Part shown: positions 1-8,328 of the stretch, one piece after another | Position numbering within the stretch: the stretch's first letter is position 1 | Layout of the letters: each line of letters begins with the position of its first letter | From: Quadrisphaera sp. DSM 44207 | GTDB taxonomy: Bacteria; Actinomycetota; Actinomycetes; Actinomycetales; Quadrisphaeraceae | Assembly: GCF_900101335.1 (NCBI RefSeq) | Contig: NZ_FNKA01000002.1 | Coordinates: 310,001 to 374,000, forward strand | Direction of reading: 5' to 3' | DNA: 64,000 nucleotides | The notes under the pieces: generated by a model | What the model was told of the DNA's origin: nothing | Seen by the model: the letters and a program-made list of their open reading frames with translations, nothing else | Databases searched by the model: none | Made by a program: the position numbers and the translations under genes

Positions 1-465
1 CCCACGGTCCTCGACGTCCTGGCGAACGCGGCCGTGTACTACGGGGCGGTGCGGGTCCTCGTCGAGGACGGCCCGCCGCTGCCGCAGGTGCTCCCCGCGC
101 AGGCGGCGCTGGCGGGCCTGCAGGACTGCGCCCGCGACGGGCTGGCAGCGCGCGTGACCTGGCCCGGACGCGACGGGCGGGCGAAGGAGCAGCCGGTGGA
201 CCGGTTGCTGCTGGAGCGGGTGATCCCGATGGCCGCCGACGGCCTGGCCCGCTACGGGGTGCCCCGCGAGGCGATCGACCGCTACCTGGACGTCGCGCAG
301 GCGCGCGCCGCGAGCGGGATGACCGGCGCGGTCTGGCAGGTGCGCACCGTGCGGGCCCTGCAGGAGCGGGGCGCGGACCGGGTGGCCGCGCTGCGCGGGA
401 TGCTCGCCCGCTACGTGGAGGGCATGCACGCCAACGAGCCGGTGCACACCTGGCCGCTGCCCTGA
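1..465 (+). CDS. Glutamate-cysteine ligase family (GCS2-like) protein, C-terminal part
   Basis: Only the last 154 codons are present; the frame is open to the left edge, so the start lies outside the window. The visible part ends with a conserved block: a Gly-Ala-x-Trp-Gln motif (GAVWQ) followed by a helical segment and the terminal MHANEPVHTWP signature. I associate that ending with actinobacterial GCS2-type carboxylate-amine ligases, which join glutamate to an amine in an ATP-dependent reaction. The catalytic core is not visible, so substrate cannot be judged. A GTG at position 34 is in frame but sits inside the conserved part and is not the true start. The stop is at 463-465, and no terminator hairpin was obvious after it. 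Confidence 0.6.
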   Translation, partial: PTVLDVLANAAVYYGAVRVLVEDGPPLPQVLPAQAALAGLQDCARDGLAARVTWPGRDGRAKEQPVDRLLLERVIPMAADGLARYGVPREAIDRYLDVAQARAASGMTGAVWQVRTVRALQERGADRVAALRGMLARYVEGMHANEPVHTWPLP

Positions 466-618
466 GCCGGTCCCCTCAGGAGGAACGCGCCGCGAGGGCG
501 GCGGTCAGGCGGCGCGGGTGGCAGGAGTTCGGGCAGCCCGGCCAGCTCGACGGTGCGGGTGGTGGCGGCGGTCCTCGGCACGGCGGGCACGCGACGGGGC
601 GCGCCGCTGGACATCCGG

Positions 619-648
619 GCATCGCATCGTAATGCTGTAATCATCACG
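619..648 (+). promoter_or_regulatory. AT-rich promoter/operator patch before the Gly-rich protein gene
   Basis: In an otherwise GC-saturated spacer this stretch carries CATCG twice and two TAAT boxes at 630-633 and 638-641, 8 bp apart (GTAATGCTGTAATCATC). TAATCAT could be a -10 element for the gene starting at 686. The spaced TAAT direct repeats also look like a ribbon-helix-helix operator. The downstream protein has an RHH-like C-terminus, so autoregulation is a possible inference. Confidence 0.35.
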
Positions 649-685
649 CTGGGCGGCGTGGGGACGACCGAGGGGGACCACGACG

Positions 686-1504
686 ATGATGATCAGGACG
701 GGCCCGGGCGGCCGGCACGGGCACGGACCCGGCGGGCCGGGCGGGCCGGGCGGACGAGGAGGACGCGGCGGACCGGGGGGACCCGGTGGGCCGGGAGGAG
801 TCGGGGGAGCGGGGCGCGGTGGGCGCGAGGGAGCGCCGCCGCCCGTGCACGACCTGCGCGCCTGGCTCACCGGCCGCCTGCCCGAGGGCTGGTTCACCGG
901 TCCGGTGCAGCTGACCGTGGACCGCGACGAGGTCACGGTCGTCGGTCCCCTGGACGCCCCCGCACCGCCGGTCGCCGCAGACCACGGCGTCGGTCACGAG
1001 GCCGGTCACGAGGCCGGCGGTGGGAGCGGCGGTGGTGGGCAGGAGGAGCTGGAGCGGGCGGCCGCGGCCGGCCGCATCGCGCGCTTTCGGGAGGAGACCC
1101 GCGACGAGCGGATCCGCATCGCCCGCGAGGTCGAGGAGCGCTGGGGCCGCACCGTGGCCTGGGGCGCCCGGGTGGGGCAGCACGAGCAGGTGTTCACCCG
1201 CGCCTCGGTGCCGGCGATGACGCGCCTGCGCCAGCCCGAGCGGATCGTGCTGGACACCCTCGTCGACGCCGGCGTCGCCCGCTCGCGCAGCGAGGCCCTC
1301 GCCTGGTGCGTGCGCCTGGTCGGCGAGCACACCGAGACCTGGCTGGCGGACCTGCGCCGGGCGCTGGCCGCCGTCGAGCAGCTGCGCGACGCCGGACCCG
1401 GCGCCGGACCCGGCGCTCCTCCCAGCGACTCCTCGGGCGGCGGGCCGGGCAGCGAGCAGGCCGGCGAGCCGGGCGGCGGGCGGCCCAGCGCCGCGGACGG
1501 GTGA
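686..1504 (+). CDS. Conserved actinobacterial protein of unknown function, Gly-rich N-terminus
   Basis: A 272-residue protein. Residues 1-50 are almost entirely Gly/Pro/Arg low complexity. From about residue 55 there is a compact region (DLRAWLTGRLPEGWF), then a variable Gly-rich linker. A conserved C-terminal block starts at about residue 130, with FREETRDERIRIA, then LDTLVDAGVARSRSEALAW. The last motif resembles the Ser-Arg-Ser-Glu-Ala-Leu helix of ribbon-helix-helix DNA-binding domains, so a nucleic-acid role is possible but unproven. I recognise the C-terminal block as widespread in Actinobacteria without a known function. ATG-ATG at 686-691 is preceded by AGGGGG at 671-676. The gene sits 107 bp before pyc on the same strand. 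Confidence 0.75.
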   Translation: MMIRTGPGGRHGHGPGGPGGPGGRGGRGGPGGPGGPGGVGGAGRGGREGAPPPVHDLRAWLTGRLPEGWFTGPVQLTVDRDEVTVVGPLDAPAPPVAADHGVGHEAGHEAGGGSGGGGQEELERAAAAGRIARFREETRDERIRIAREVEERWGRTVAWGARVGQHEQVFTRASVPAMTRLRQPERIVLDTLVDAGVARSRSEALAWCVRLVGEHTETWLADLRRALAAVEQLRDAGPGAGPGAPPSDSSGGGPGSEQAGEPGGGRPSAADG

Positions 1505-1611
1505 GGACGCACCGCGCCCACCCGCGGGCGCGGGCCGGCAGGTAGCCTCCGCGACGGTCGCCGACCCGGCCGACCCCGCCGACCGAGCAGCCGGCACAGC
1601 AGGAGGCCCCC

Positions 1612-4600
1612 GTGTTCCGCAAGGTCCTGGTCGCCAACCGCGGCGAGATCGCCGTCCGCGCCTTCCGGGCGGCCTACGAGCTCGGCGCCCGCACCGTGGC
1701 CGTCTACCCCCACGAGGACCGCAACGCCACCCACCGGATCAAGGCCGACGAGGCGTACCGGATCGGGCGGGTGGGGCACCCGGTGCGCGCCTACCTCGAT
1801 GTGGAGGAGGTCGTGCGCGTCGCCCGGGAGGCCGGCGCGGACGCCGTCTACCCCGGCTACGGCTTCCTGTCGGAGAACCCGCGGCTGGCCGAGGCGTGCG
1901 CGGCCGCCGGCATCACCTTCGTCGGCCCTCCACCGCACGTGCTGGAGCTGGCCGGCAACAAGGTCCGCGCGCTCGCGGCCGCCCGCGAGGCCGGCATCCC
2001 CGTCCTGCGCTCCTCCGCGCCGTCCGCGCACGTGCCGACCCTGGTCGCCGCCGCCGCCGACGTCGGCTTCCCGGTCTTCGTCAAGGCCGTCGCCGGCGGC
2101 GGCGGGCGCGGCATGCGCCGCGTCGACGACGAGGCCGCCCTGCCCGAGGCCCTGGCCACGGCCATGCGCGAGGCCGAGGGCGCCTTCGGGGACCCCACCG
2201 TCTTCCTCGAGCAGGCCGTCCAGCGGCCCCGGCACGTGGAGGTGCAGGTCCTCGCCGACGCAGGCGGGCAGGTGGTGCACCTGTACGAGCGGGACTGCTC
2301 GGTGCAGCGGCGCCACCAGAAGGTCATCGAGATCGCCCCGGCCCCGAACCTGGACCCGGCGCTGCGCGAGGCGCTGTGCGCCGACGCCGTCGCCTTCGCC
2401 CGCGCCGTCGGCTACGTCAACGCCGGCACCGTGGAGTTCCTCGTCGAGACCACCGGCGAGCGCGCGGGCCAGCACGTGTTCATCGAGATGAACCCGCGCA
2501 TCCAGGTGGAGCACACCGTCACCGAGGAGGTCACCGACGTCGACCTCGTCCAGGCGCAGCTGCGCATCGCCTCCGGGGAGGGCCTGACCGACCTGGGCCT
2601 GGCCCAGGAGAGCATCCGCGTCAACGGCGCCGCCCTGCAGTGCCGCATCACCACCGAGGACCCCGCCAACGGCTTCCGCCCCGACACCGGGCGCATCACC
2701 GCCTACCGCTCCGTCGGCGGCGCCGGGGTGCGCCTGGACGGCGGCACGGTCGAGGTCGGCGCCGAGATCAGCGCCCACTTCGACTCCATGCTCGTCAAGC
2801 TCACCTGCCGCGGCCGCGACTTCCCCACCGCCGTGCGCCGCTCGCGCCGGTCCCTGGCGGAGTTCCGCATCCGCGGGGTGAGCACCAACATCTCCTTCCT
2901 GCAGGCCGTCCTCGACGACCCGGACTTCATCACCGGGAACCTGTCGACCTCCTTCATCGAGGAGCGCCCGCAGCTGCTGTCCGCCCGCGCCCCGGCCGAC
3001 CGCGGCACCAAGCTGCTGACCTGGCTGGCCGACGTCACCGTCAACAAGCCCCACGGGGAGGCGCCGACCGCGCTGGCCCCGGCGACGAAGCTGCCCGACG
3101 TCGACCTCGAGGCCCCCGCTCCCGCCGGGTCCCGCCAGCGCCTGGCCGACCTCGGCCCCGAGGCCTTCGCCGCCGCCCTGCGCGAGCAGGTGCCGGTGGC
3201 CGTGACCGAGACCACCTTCCGCGACGCCCACCAGTCCCTGCTGGCCACCCGGGTACGCACCCGCGACCTGCTCGCCGTCGCCCCGCACCTGGCGCGCACC
3301 GTTCCCCAGCTGCTGTCGGTGGAGTGCTGGGGCGGGGCCACCTACGACGTCGCGCTGCGCTTCCTCGGGGAGGACCCCTGGGAGCGCCTGGCCGCCCTGC
3401 GCGAGGCGATGCCCAACCTGGCCCTGCAGATGCTGCTGCGCGGGCGCAACACCGTCGGGTACACCCCCTACCCCACCCGGGTGACGTCCGCGTTCGTGGC
3501 CGAGGCCGCCGCCACCGGCGTCGACGTCTTCCGCATCTTCGACGCCCTCAACGACGTCGAGCAGATGCGCCCGGCCATCGACGCCGTGCGCGAGACCGGC
3601 ACCGCGCTCGCGGAGGTCGCGCTGTGCTACACCGGGGACCTGTCCGACCCTGGTGAGGCGCTGTACACCCTGGACTACTACCTGCGCCTGGCCGAGCAGA
3701 TCACCGCCGCCGGCGCCCACGTGATCGCGATCAAGGACATGGCGGGGCTGCTGCGCCCGCCCGCGGCCCGCCGCCTCGTCGCCGCGCTGCGCGAGCGCTT
3801 CGAGGCCCCGGTGCACCTGCACACCCACGACACCGCCGGCGGGCAGATGGCCACGCTGATGGCGGCCGTCGACGCCGGGGTGGACGCCGTCGACGTCGCC
3901 AGCGCCCCGATGGCCGGCACCACCAGCCAGCCGCCGGCCTCGGCGCTGGTGGCCGCGCTGCGCCACACCGAGCGCGACACCGGCCTGGACCTGCGCGCGG
4001 TGATGGACCTGGAGCCGTACTGGGAGGCGGTGCGCCGCCTGTACGCCCCGTTCGAGTCCGGCATCCCCGCCCCCACCGGGCGCGTGTACGACCACGAGAT
4101 CCCCGGCGGGCAGCTGTCGAACCTGCGCCAGCAGGCGATCGCGCTGGGCGTGGGGGAGAAGTTCGAGCAGGTGGAGGCGATGTACGCCGCCGCCGACCGC
4201 ATCCTCGGGCGCCTGGTGAAGGTCACGCCGTCCTCGAAGGTCGTCGGCGACCTCGCGCTGCACCTGGTGGCGGTGGGCGCGGACCCGGCGGCGTTCGCGG
4301 CAGCCCCGCAGGAGTACGACGTGCCGGACTCCGTCATCGGCTTCCTCTCCGGAGAGCTGGGGGACCCCCCGGGCGGGTGGCCGGAGCCGTTCCGCACCGA
4401 GGCGCTGTCGGGACGGCGCGCCCCGGAGCGCACCACCGCGCTGGCCGCCGGGGACGACGCGCTGCTGGCGCAGGCGGGCCGGGTGCGCCGCGACGCGCTG
4501 AACCGGCTGCTCTTCCCCTCTCCCACCGCGGAGCTGGCGCGGGTGCGCGAGGCGCACGGGGACGTCTCGGTGCTCGACACCCGCGACTACCTGTACGGGC

Positions 4601-5013
4601 TGCGCCGGGGCCAGGAGCACTCGATCCCCCTGGACCGCGGCGTGAACCTGATCGCCGGCCTGGAAGCCGTCGGGGACGCCGACGAGCGCGGCATGCGCAC
4701 GGTGATGGCGACCCTGAACGGGCAGCTGCGCCCGGTGCAGGTGCGCGACCGCTCCCTGCAGGTCGACGTCAAGGCCGCGCAGAAGGCGGACCCGTCCGTG
4801 CCGGGCCAGGTGGCCGCTCCCTTCGCCGGGGTGGTGACCCCGGCCGTCGCCGAGGGCGACGCCGTCGCCGCGGGGCAGACGGTCGCGACGATCGAGGCGA
4901 TGAAGATGGAGGCGGCGGTGACCACGCCGGTGGCCGGCACGGTCGCGCGCCTGGCGGTCGGGTCGGTGCAGCAGGTCGAGGGCGGGGACCTGCTCCTCGT
5001 CGTCGAGGGGTAG
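1612..5013 (+). CDS. pyc: Pyruvate carboxylase
   Basis: This biotin-dependent anaplerotic enzyme makes oxaloacetate from pyruvate, bicarbonate and ATP. At 1133 residues it has the full length of a single-chain type. The biotin carboxylase domain is residues 1-450, beginning FRKVLVANRGEIA and containing the ATP-grasp Gly-rich loop near 155-165. The carboxyltransferase barrel is about 530-800, with TTFRDAHQS at its start, the carboxybiotin-accepting lysine in AIKDMAG (about 708) and the metal ligands HLHTHD (about 735). The C-terminal biotinyl domain carries EAMKM with Lys1098 as the biotinylation site. The GTG start follows AGGAGG by 6 bp. It appears monocistronic; the next gene is on the opposite strand. 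Confidence 0.97.
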   Translation: MFRKVLVANRGEIAVRAFRAAYELGARTVAVYPHEDRNATHRIKADEAYRIGRVGHPVRAYLDVEEVVRVAREAGADAVYPGYGFLSENPRLAEACAAAGITFVGPPPHVLELAGNKVRALAAAREAGIPVLRSSAPSAHVPTLVAAAADVGFPVFVKAVAGGGGRGMRRVDDEAALPEALATAMREAEGAFGDPTVFLEQAVQRPRHVEVQVLADAGGQVVHLYERDCSVQRRHQKVIEIAPAPNLDPALREALCADAVAFARAVGYVNAGTVEFLVETTGERAGQHVFIEMNPRIQVEHTVTEEVTDVDLVQAQLRIASGEGLTDLGLAQESIRVNGAALQCRITTEDPANGFRPDTGRITAYRSVGGAGVRLDGGTVEVGAEISAHFDSMLVKLTCRGRDFPTAVRRSRRSLAEFRIRGVSTNISFLQAVLDDPDFITGNLSTSFIEERPQLLSARAPADRGTKLLTWLADVTVNKPHGEAPTALAPATKLPDVDLEAPAPAGSRQRLADLGPEAFAAALREQVPVAVTETTFRDAHQSLLATRVRTRDLLAVAPHLARTVPQLLSVECWGGATYDVALRFLGEDPWERLAALREAMPNLALQMLLRGRNTVGYTPYPTRVTSAFVAEAAATGVDVFRIFDALNDVEQMRPAIDAVRETGTALAEVALCYTGDLSDPGEALYTLDYYLRLAEQITAAGAHVIAIKDMAGLLRPPAARRLVAALRERFEAPVHLHTHDTAGGQMATLMAAVDAGVDAVDVASAPMAGTTSQPPASALVAALRHTERDTGLDLRAVMDLEPYWEAVRRLYAPFESGIPAPTGRVYDHEIPGGQLSNLRQQAIALGVGEKFEQVEAMYAAADRILGRLVKVTPSSKVVGDLALHLVAVGADPAAFAAAPQEYDVPDSVIGFLSGELGDPPGGWPEPFRTEALSGRRAPERTTALAAGDDALLAQAGRVRRDALNRLLFPSPTAELARVREAHGDVSVLDTRDYLYGLRRGQEHSIPLDRGVNLIAGLEAVGDADERGMRTVMATLNGQLRPVQVRDRSLQVDVKAAQKADPSVPGQVAAPFAGVVTPAVAEGDAVAAGQTVATIEAMKMEAAVTTPVAGTVARLAVGSVQQVEGGDLLLVVEG

Positions 5014-5040
5014 GCCTCCGCTCCCGGGCTCAGGTCGCGC

Positions 5041-5792
5041 TCAGGCCTGCTCGGGGCCGGGGCAGAGGGCCGGGGTGAGGTTCCAGTGCTCGATGCCGGG
5101 CACGCCGTGCTCCGCGCCGAGCACGCCGACGGACCCGGCGCCCAGGGGCAGGCGGGCGGCGTCCTGCGGGGGCAGGTCCAGCCAGGTGGCGGCGAGCACG
5201 CGCAGCGCGTGCCCGTGGCCGACGAGGACGACGTCGCCGTCGGCGAGGTGGGCGCGACGCCGTCGCGGAAGGCGCGCCAGTCGTCCCCGCTCTCGGCGCG
5301 GATCTCGTCGCTGGTGCGCCCCTCGTACGCGCCGTAGTCCCACTCGACCAGGTCCGGGTCGAGCAGGTCCGGGTCGAGCGCGCCGTCGGCGCCGGGGGTG
5401 AGCAGCCCGGCGAGCTCGGCGGTCAGCCGCGCCCGCTGCAGGGGAGAGGTGCGCACCACGGCGGGGGCGCGTCCGCGCAACAGCGTGCGCAGCAGCGCGG
5501 GCAGGGCCGCGGCCTGGGCCTGGCCGGTCTGATCGAGGGGGACGTCGCTGAGGCCGGTGTGGCGCCCGGTGGCGGACCAGGCGGTGCGACCGTGGCGCAC
5601 GAGCACCACCCTGCCCTCCTGCCTGCCCTCCTGCCTGCCCTCCTGCCTGCCCTCCTGCCTGCCCTCCTGCCTGCCCTCCTGCCTGCCCTCCTGCCTGCCC
5701 TCCTGCCTGCCCTGCTGGGGGTGCGCGCTCGGTGGCTGCTCGGCCGGTGGTCGTGCGCTGCTCGCGTCGGGAGAGGTGGCGTCGGGAGTCAC
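5041..5792 (-). pseudogene. Histidine phosphatase (phosphoglycerate-mutase-like) with frameshift/deletion
   Basis: The N-terminal half reads VVLVRHGRTAWSATGRHTG (the RHG phosphohistidine motif) through WRAFRDGV. The C-terminal half (DGDVVLVGHGHALRVLA, with the second catalytic His, through GIEHWNL) lies in a different minus-strand frame. The switch falls at about 5235-5260. In typical homologs about 20 residues (a GGES-type motif and a helix) separate these blocks, and here they are missing, so a deletion of roughly 60 bp that is not a multiple of three is likely. A GTG at 5790-5792 is a plausible start. It puts eight GRQE repeats before the RHG motif. Either a true pseudogene or an assembly error; both halves are otherwise intact. 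Confidence 0.7.
5611..5706 (-). repeat. 12-bp in-frame tandem repeat, 8 perfect copies (GRQE)n
   Basis: The plus-strand unit CTGCCCTCCTGC is repeated eight times without a mismatch, followed by a degenerate ninth copy. On the minus strand it encodes (GRQE)8 immediately before the RHG motif of the histidine phosphatase remnant. Perfect identity indicates recent slippage. It looks like a Kozlov-type coding minisatellite rather than a CRISPR, because there are no spacers. Confidence 0.95.
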
Positions 5793-5820
5793 CGCGGGAA
5801 GGCTAGGCGCGCTCCGTACG

Positions 5821-6204
5821 ATGCGCAGCCGTGGGGGCGCGGTGACCGGCTGGCTGGCGTGGACCACGGGGCTGCTCGCCGCCGGTGTGGGGCTGCTCGC
5901 GCTGGTGGCCACCGTGCGCGGGCGGCGCATCGACGACGTGCAGCTGCTCTCCTCGGCGCTGCTGGAGGTGGCGCTGATCGCGCAGGGCGTGGTGGGCGCG
6001 GTGCTGCTGGCGCGCGGGCAGCGGGAGGTGGACCCGCTGCTGTTCGGGGGGTACCTGGCGACCTCGGTGGTGCTGATGCCGGTGGGCGTGCTGTGGGCGC
6101 TGGGGGAGCGCACCCGGTGGGGCACCGGCGTGCTCGCCGTGGCGGCGCTGGCGACGGCGGTGCTGGTGGTGCGTCTGGTGCAGGTCTGGAGCGCGGGTGC
6201 CTGA
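5821..6204 (+). CDS. Small integral membrane protein, four predicted TM helices
   Basis: A 127-residue hydrophobic protein with segments at about 10-30 (WLAWTTGLLAAGVGLLAL), 42-63, 73-92 and 98-118, and short charged loops between them. I recognise no enzyme motif. Its last 8 bp overlap the next gene, which also encodes a membrane protein, so the two are translationally coupled and probably form a heteromeric membrane unit. No clear RBS precedes ATG 5821; a TACGAT hexamer overlaps it, and an in-frame GTG at 5842 is an alternative start. It is divergent from the broken phosphatase, with 28 bp between starts. Confidence 0.65.
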   Translation: MRSRGGAVTGWLAWTTGLLAAGVGLLALVATVRGRRIDDVQLLSSALLEVALIAQGVVGAVLLARGQREVDPLLFGGYLATSVVLMPVGVLWALGERTRWGTGVLAVAALATAVLVVRLVQVWSAGA

Positions 6205-6694
6205 GCCGTACCCCGAACCGACGCGAGAGCCGGTGCGTGGGTCGGCCCCGGCGTCCGGCTCGGCCCCGGCGTCCGGGTCGCGCGGCGTCCGCGCGCTGCG
6301 GCACGGGCCCGGGCGGGTGCTGATCGCGGTGTACGCCGTCTTCGCGGTCTCGGCCAGCGCCCGGGCGGGGGTGCAGCTGGTCGAGCACCTCGCGCGGGCG
6401 CCGCTGGCGTACGCGCTCTCCGCGGTGGCGGCGCTGGTGTACGTGGTGGCCACGGTGGCCCTCGCCCGCGCCACGCCGGCCTCCCGCCGGGTGGCGCTGG
6501 TCGCGGTGGGCGTGGAGCTGGTCGGGGTGCTCGGCGTGGGTGCCTGGAGCGTGGTGGACCCGGCCTCCTTCCCCGACGCGACGGTGTGGTCGGGCTTCGG
6601 CAGCGGGTACGGCTACGTGCCGCTGGTGCTGCCGGTGCTCGGCCTGCTCTGGCTGCGGGCCGCGGACGGGCAGGGACGGGCTCAGCCGAAGTAG
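6197..6694 (+). CDS. Integral membrane protein, partner of the preceding gene
   Basis: A 165-residue protein. The first 35 residues are Pro/Ser/Ala-rich and contain an exact 18-bp duplication (SAPASG twice). About four hydrophobic segments follow, starting near residue 40 (VLIAVYAVFAVSASA). The loop with DPASFPDATVWSGFGSGYGYVPLVLP resembles conserved actinobacterial proteins that occur in such pairs. Function is unknown. GTG 6197 overlaps the upstream stop by 8 bp, and the 3' end overlaps the convergent SDR gene by 13 bp. Confidence 0.65.
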   Translation: MPEPYPEPTREPVRGSAPASGSAPASGSRGVRALRHGPGRVLIAVYAVFAVSASARAGVQLVEHLARAPLAYALSAVAALVYVVATVALARATPASRRVALVAVGVELVGVLGVGAWSVVDPASFPDATVWSGFGSGYGYVPLVLPVLGLLWLRAADGQGRAQPK

Positions 6695-7563
6695 TGGCCG
6701 GCGTCCAGGTCCTGCAGGAGCCCGGGCTGCACCGGCCTCCACCCGAGCAGCTCGCGGGTGAGGGCGCTGGAGGCGGGCTGGTCGACGCGCAGCAGCGCTC
6801 CCAGGAAGCCGAACTGCTCGGCCGGGACGGGCGCCGTCGGCAGGTGCAGGTGGCGGCCGATCACGGCGGCGATGTCGCGGACCGCGACGGCCTCGTCGGC
6901 GACCGCGTGCAGCACCGATCCCGCGGGGGCCGCTTCGGCCGCGAGGCGGAACAGGCGCGCGGCGTCCAGGACGTGCACCGCGGGCCAGCGGGCGGACCCG
7001 TCGCCGACGCAGCCGGCGACGCCCTGCTCGCGGGCGATGGCGATCAGGCGGGGGAGGAACCCGGAGGCGTCGCCGTCGCCGTGCACCGAGCGGGGCAGGC
7101 GCACCACGCTGGAGCGGACGCCGCGCGCTGCCGTGGCCCGCGCGGCCCGGGCGGTGGCGATGCGGGCCGCGGCAGGGCCGCCGGTGGCGGGCTCGTCGTG
7201 CTCGGTCGCCGCACGCCCGGGCACCGCGGGGGTTCCGGACGCGATGACCAGGGCCCTGCCGGTGCCCTCGAGCGCGGCCCCCAGCGCCTGCACGACGCGC
7301 GCGTCGGCGCGCACCGAGGCCTCGAACCGACTGAAGTCGTGGTCAAACGCGAGGTGGACGACCGCGTCGGTGCTCCTCGCCCCGGTGCGCAGGACGTCCA
7401 GGTCCTCCAGGTCCCCGCGCAGGACCTCGGCGCCGGCGGCGGCGATCGTGGCGGCCGAGGCGTCGGAGCGGGCGAGCCCGAGCACCGAGTGACCCGCGCC
7501 GAGGAGCTCGGGGACGACGGCGGAGCCGATCCACCCGGACGCGCCCGTGACGAAGACCTGCAT
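6682..7563 (-). CDS. NAD(P)-dependent SDR/epimerase-like oxidoreductase
   Basis: A 293-residue atypical or extended short-chain dehydrogenase. It starts MQVFVTGASGWIG, the Rossmann TGxxGxxG loop at residues 6-13, and later has VVHLAFDHDF and SSVVRLPRSVHGDGD. The C-terminal VGDGSARWPAVHVLDAARL is typical of the actinobacterial NmrA/epimerase-like group. A clear catalytic YxxxK is not visible where expected, so catalysis may differ or be lost. The start at 7563 was chosen over an upstream in-frame ATG because AGGAG lies 7 bp before it. It is divergent from a TetR regulator, which probably controls it. Confidence 0.85.
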   Translation of the reverse strand: MQVFVTGASGWIGSAVVPELLGAGHSVLGLARSDASAATIAAAGAEVLRGDLEDLDVLRTGARSTDAVVHLAFDHDFSRFEASVRADARVVQALGAALEGTGRALVIASGTPAVPGRAATEHDEPATGGPAAARIATARAARATAARGVRSSVVRLPRSVHGDGDASGFLPRLIAIAREQGVAGCVGDGSARWPAVHVLDAARLFRLAAEAAPAGSVLHAVADEAVAVRDIAAVIGRHLHLPTAPVPAEQFGFLGALLRVDQPASSALTRELLGWRPVQPGLLQDLDAGHYFG

Positions 7564-7578
7564 GACCGCTCCTTCGCT

Positions 7579-7601
7579 CGCTCGCCCGAGACGGGCGAGC
7601 G
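7579..7601. promoter_or_regulatory. 10-bp perfect inverted repeat in the SDR/TetR divergent region
   Basis: The arms CGCTCGCCCG and CGGGCGAGCG are separated by AGA and lie 16 bp upstream of the SDR start. It could be the TetR operator or an mRNA hairpin in the SDR leader. TetR proteins normally bind dyads of this size, and the regulator is encoded divergently, which favours the operator reading. Confidence 0.45.
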
Positions 7602-7620
7602 GATCCATGAGATCGACGGT

Positions 7621-7664
7621 GTGACGAGACCGGCGAGGTGACGAGACCGACGATGTGACGAGAC
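7621..7664. repeat. Three GTGACGAGAC direct repeats at 17-bp spacing
   Basis: GTGACGAGAC occurs exactly at 7621, 7638 and 7655, so the period is 17 bp (1.6 helical turns). The array lies in the 171-bp SDR/TetR intergenic region. It may be an additional regulator-binding array or a residual tandem duplication; the constant spacing favours binding. Confidence 0.6.
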
Positions 7665-7734
7665 TGAGTGCCGTGACCGTACCAGTTGACGGGACTCGAT
7701 GCCATCACTCGGGGCGCTCGCGTAGGATGGCGCG

Positions 7735-8328
7735 GTGGGCCGGTGGGATCCGAACGCGCGCGAGCGCCTCGAGAGCGCGGCCCTGGCCCTGTTCGTCGAG
7801 CAGGGGTACGAGGAGACGACCATCGCCCAGATCGCGGACCGCGCCGGGCTGACCCGCAGCACCTTCTTCCGCCACTTCGCGGACAAGCGCGAGGTCGTCT
7901 TCGGCGGGCAGGACGTGCTCGCCGACCTCCTCGCCGGCGCCGTGCGCGATGCTCCTGCCTCGGCGAGGACGATCGAGTGCCTGGCGGCGGCGCTGGACAC
8001 CGCCGCTCTCGCCTTCACCCCCGAGCGGCACGCGCTCGCCCGCCAGCGCCGGTCGGTGGTCGCGGCCACCAGCGAGCTGCAGGAGCGGGAGCTGCTCAAG
8101 CTCGCCCGGCTGTCCTCGGCGGTCGCGGACGCGCTGCGCGCCCGCGGAGCGGAGGAGATGAGCGCGCGCCTGGGCGCCGAGCTCGGCGTCCTCGCCGTCA
8201 CCACCGCCTTCGCGCGCTGGGCGGCCGCCGAGGACGCCCCGCCCTTCGCCGAGATCGCGCACGCGACCCTGCACGACCTGCGCGTGCGCGCCGCAGCCCT
8301 CGGCGCACCGGCCGACGTCGGAGCCTGA
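7735..8328 (+). CDS. TetR-family transcriptional regulator
   Basis: A 197-residue regulator. The N-terminal helix-turn-helix (residues about 8-52) reads RERLESAALALFVEQGYEETT, IAQIADRAGLTRSTFFRHF and DKREVVF, the classic TetR signature. The C-terminal ligand-binding region is all-helical and has no recognisable ligand motif. The GTG start is 6 bp after TAGGAT (7723-7728) with no SD, which suggests a leaderless mRNA. Divergence from the SDR gene, and the dyad and direct repeats between them, make that gene the likely target. Confidence 0.93.
   Translation: MGRWDPNARERLESAALALFVEQGYEETTIAQIADRAGLTRSTFFRHFADKREVVFGGQDVLADLLAGAVRDAPASARTIECLAAALDTAALAFTPERHALARQRRSVVAATSELQERELLKLARLSSAVADALRARGAEEMSARLGAELGVLAVTTAFARWAAAEDAPPFAEIAHATLHDLRVRAAALGAPADVGA

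Noticed and set aside
1006-4620. A 1204-codon minus-strand open frame antisense to pyruvate carboxylase
   Set aside because: It is a GC-bias shadow with low-complexity Gly/Val/Leu/Gln content and no domain; pyc on the plus strand has full family motifs.
5611-5706. Tandem 12-mers considered as a CRISPR array
   Set aside because: There are no spacers and the unit is only 12 bp and in frame with coding sequence.
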